From JAFAZI01 sp035501255 (lineage in GTDB: Bacteria > Actinomycetota > Actinomycetes > JAFAQI01), in the NCBI GenBank assembly GCA_035501255.1, contig DATJWM010000087.1:1-14478 (forward strand): DNA of 14,478 nt. The letters are read 5' to 3'. Positions 13,760-14,478 of this stretch are shown here, piece by piece. Both the position numbers and the translations under genes were made by a program. How positions within the stretch are numbered: position 1 is the first letter of the stretch; each line of letters starts with the position of its first letter. The notes under the pieces are model-generated. The model saw nothing but the letters and a program-made list of their open reading frames with translations. It was not told the origin of the DNA and did not search any database.

Positions 13760-14478
13760 TGAAGCCGTTTCGCGAGCGCAACCCGCTGCCGATCGGGATC
13801 ATCGGCGTGGTCGTGGTGATCGCCCTGCTCATCGTCGGTGCGGATGCCGGAAACCTGCCGTTCGTCAACCGCGGTCACACCGTGTACGCCGATTTTGCCG
13901 ATGCCGCCGGTTTGCAGAAGGGGGACAACGTCCGGGTTGCGGGTGTGCTCGTCGGGAAGGTGACGTCGGTCAGCCTGGACGGTGACGTGGTCAAGGTAGG
14001 GATGAAGGTCGGGAACGGCACTCGCCTTGGCGCGGGTTCGACCGCCGATCTGAAGATCGAGACGCTCCTCGGTCAGGTCTACGTCGCGTTGACCCCGACC
14101 GGCACAGCGAAGCTCGTGGACAACACCATTCCGTTGACCAGCACGACCACGCCGACCTCGATCATCACGGCGTTCAACGGCTTGGGGGCGCGATCCGGGC
14201 GAATCAACGTGCACCTGCTTGCGAGGTCCTTCGACGTGCTGGCGAAGGATTTCGAGGGCACGCCCAAGGACGTTCGAAGCTCGCTGGTGGGTCTCGAGCG
14301 GGTGTCGATGACCGTCGCATCGCGGGACGCGAAGCTGCGCCGGCTCCTCGGGCGCGCGAACACGGTCACCGGGACGCTCGCCGCCCACGACCTTCAGGTG
14401 GCACAGCTGATCAACGACTCCAACCAGATCCTCGAGACGGTCAATCAGCAGCGTGCGGTGATCCACCGTCTCCTCGTT
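13759..14478 (+). CDS. mceC: Mce family protein, MceC position (3' end outside the window)
   Basis: An open frame of 240 codons runs from the ATG at 13759 to the last base without a stop, so the gene continues beyond the window. The ATG overlaps the mceB stop by one base (TGATG). The product starts MKPFRERNPLPIGIIGVVVV, giving a membrane anchor at about 10-27. The Mce domain follows at about 41-115, with G-D-N-V-R-V-A-G-V-L-V-G-K-V and L-G-Q-V-Y-V-A-L-T-P. After that come heptad-like helices (ASRDAKLRRLLGRAN and the Q-V-A-Q-L-I-N-D-S-N stretch), as in MceC proteins. mceD-F are presumably downstream (not seen). Confidence 0.9.
   Translation, partial: MKPFRERNPLPIGIIGVVVVIALLIVGADAGNLPFVNRGHTVYADFADAAGLQKGDNVRVAGVLVGKVTSVSLDGDVVKVGMKVGNGTRLGAGSTADLKIETLLGQVYVALTPTGTAKLVDNTIPLTSTTTPTSIITAFNGLGARSGRINVHLLARSFDVLAKDFEGTPKDVRSSLVGLERVSMTVASRDAKLRRLLGRANTVTGTLAAHDLQVAQLINDSNQILETVNQQRAVIHRLLV

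Overview
This is a high-GC window with GTG starts, tightly overlapping genes and an Actinobacteria-type gene order: aspartate aminotransferase, tRNA-Trp, secE, nusG, rplK, rplA, rplJ, rplL. It also carries a complete-looking start of an mce lipid-import operon. All of this points to a chromosome of the class Actinomycetes. The genus cannot be fixed from the sequence. The mce ATPase is the first gene of the operon, as I recall for Streptomyces-type loci, rather than unlinked as in mycobacteria. I support 16 protein genes (the last cut by the window end), one tRNA, and a set of regulatory elements.

Region 1 (1-2165) is a TetR repressor followed by a 14-helix DHA2-type drug exporter. Near-identical palindromes lie in front of each gene. 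The first sits exactly between the -35 and -10 boxes of the tetR promoter, whose start site would fall on the tetR ATG, suggesting a leaderless mRNA. This looks like a self-regulated efflux switch.

Region 2 (2268-4404) holds a patatin-like phospholipase and, converging on it with an 11-bp overlap of coding 3' ends, an aspartate aminotransferase.

Region 3 (4476-8513) is the translation, secretion and transcription core: tRNA-Trp, secE, nusG, rplK and rplA, then rplJ and rplL. Three control elements can be read from the sequence. The first is an L1-binding mRNA mimic of 23S rRNA in front of rplA. The second is a run of 30-bp palindromic tandem repeats that begins inside the rplA stop codon. 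The third is an rplJ leader with an extended -10 promoter, a terminator hairpin with a T-run, and a 7-bp alternative pairing that would disrupt it (an attenuator of the L10-leader kind). A strong hairpin closes the unit after rplL.

Region 4 (8529-14478) is the mce operon: the ATPase (mkl/mceG), two MlaE/YrbE permeases, then mceA, mceB and a partial mceC, nearly all with 1- to 4-base overlaps. Together they would build an ABC-type importer for lipids or sterols: the ATPase inside, YrbEA/YrbEB in the membrane, and Mce proteins carrying substrate across the envelope. The operon lies where rpoB is usually found after rplL, so rpoB is presumably displaced downstream (inference).

No clearly new multi-gene system is visible. 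The unusual content is mostly regulatory: the operator pair, the repeat cluster, the attenuator, and overlapping inverted repeats at the start of the mce transcript.
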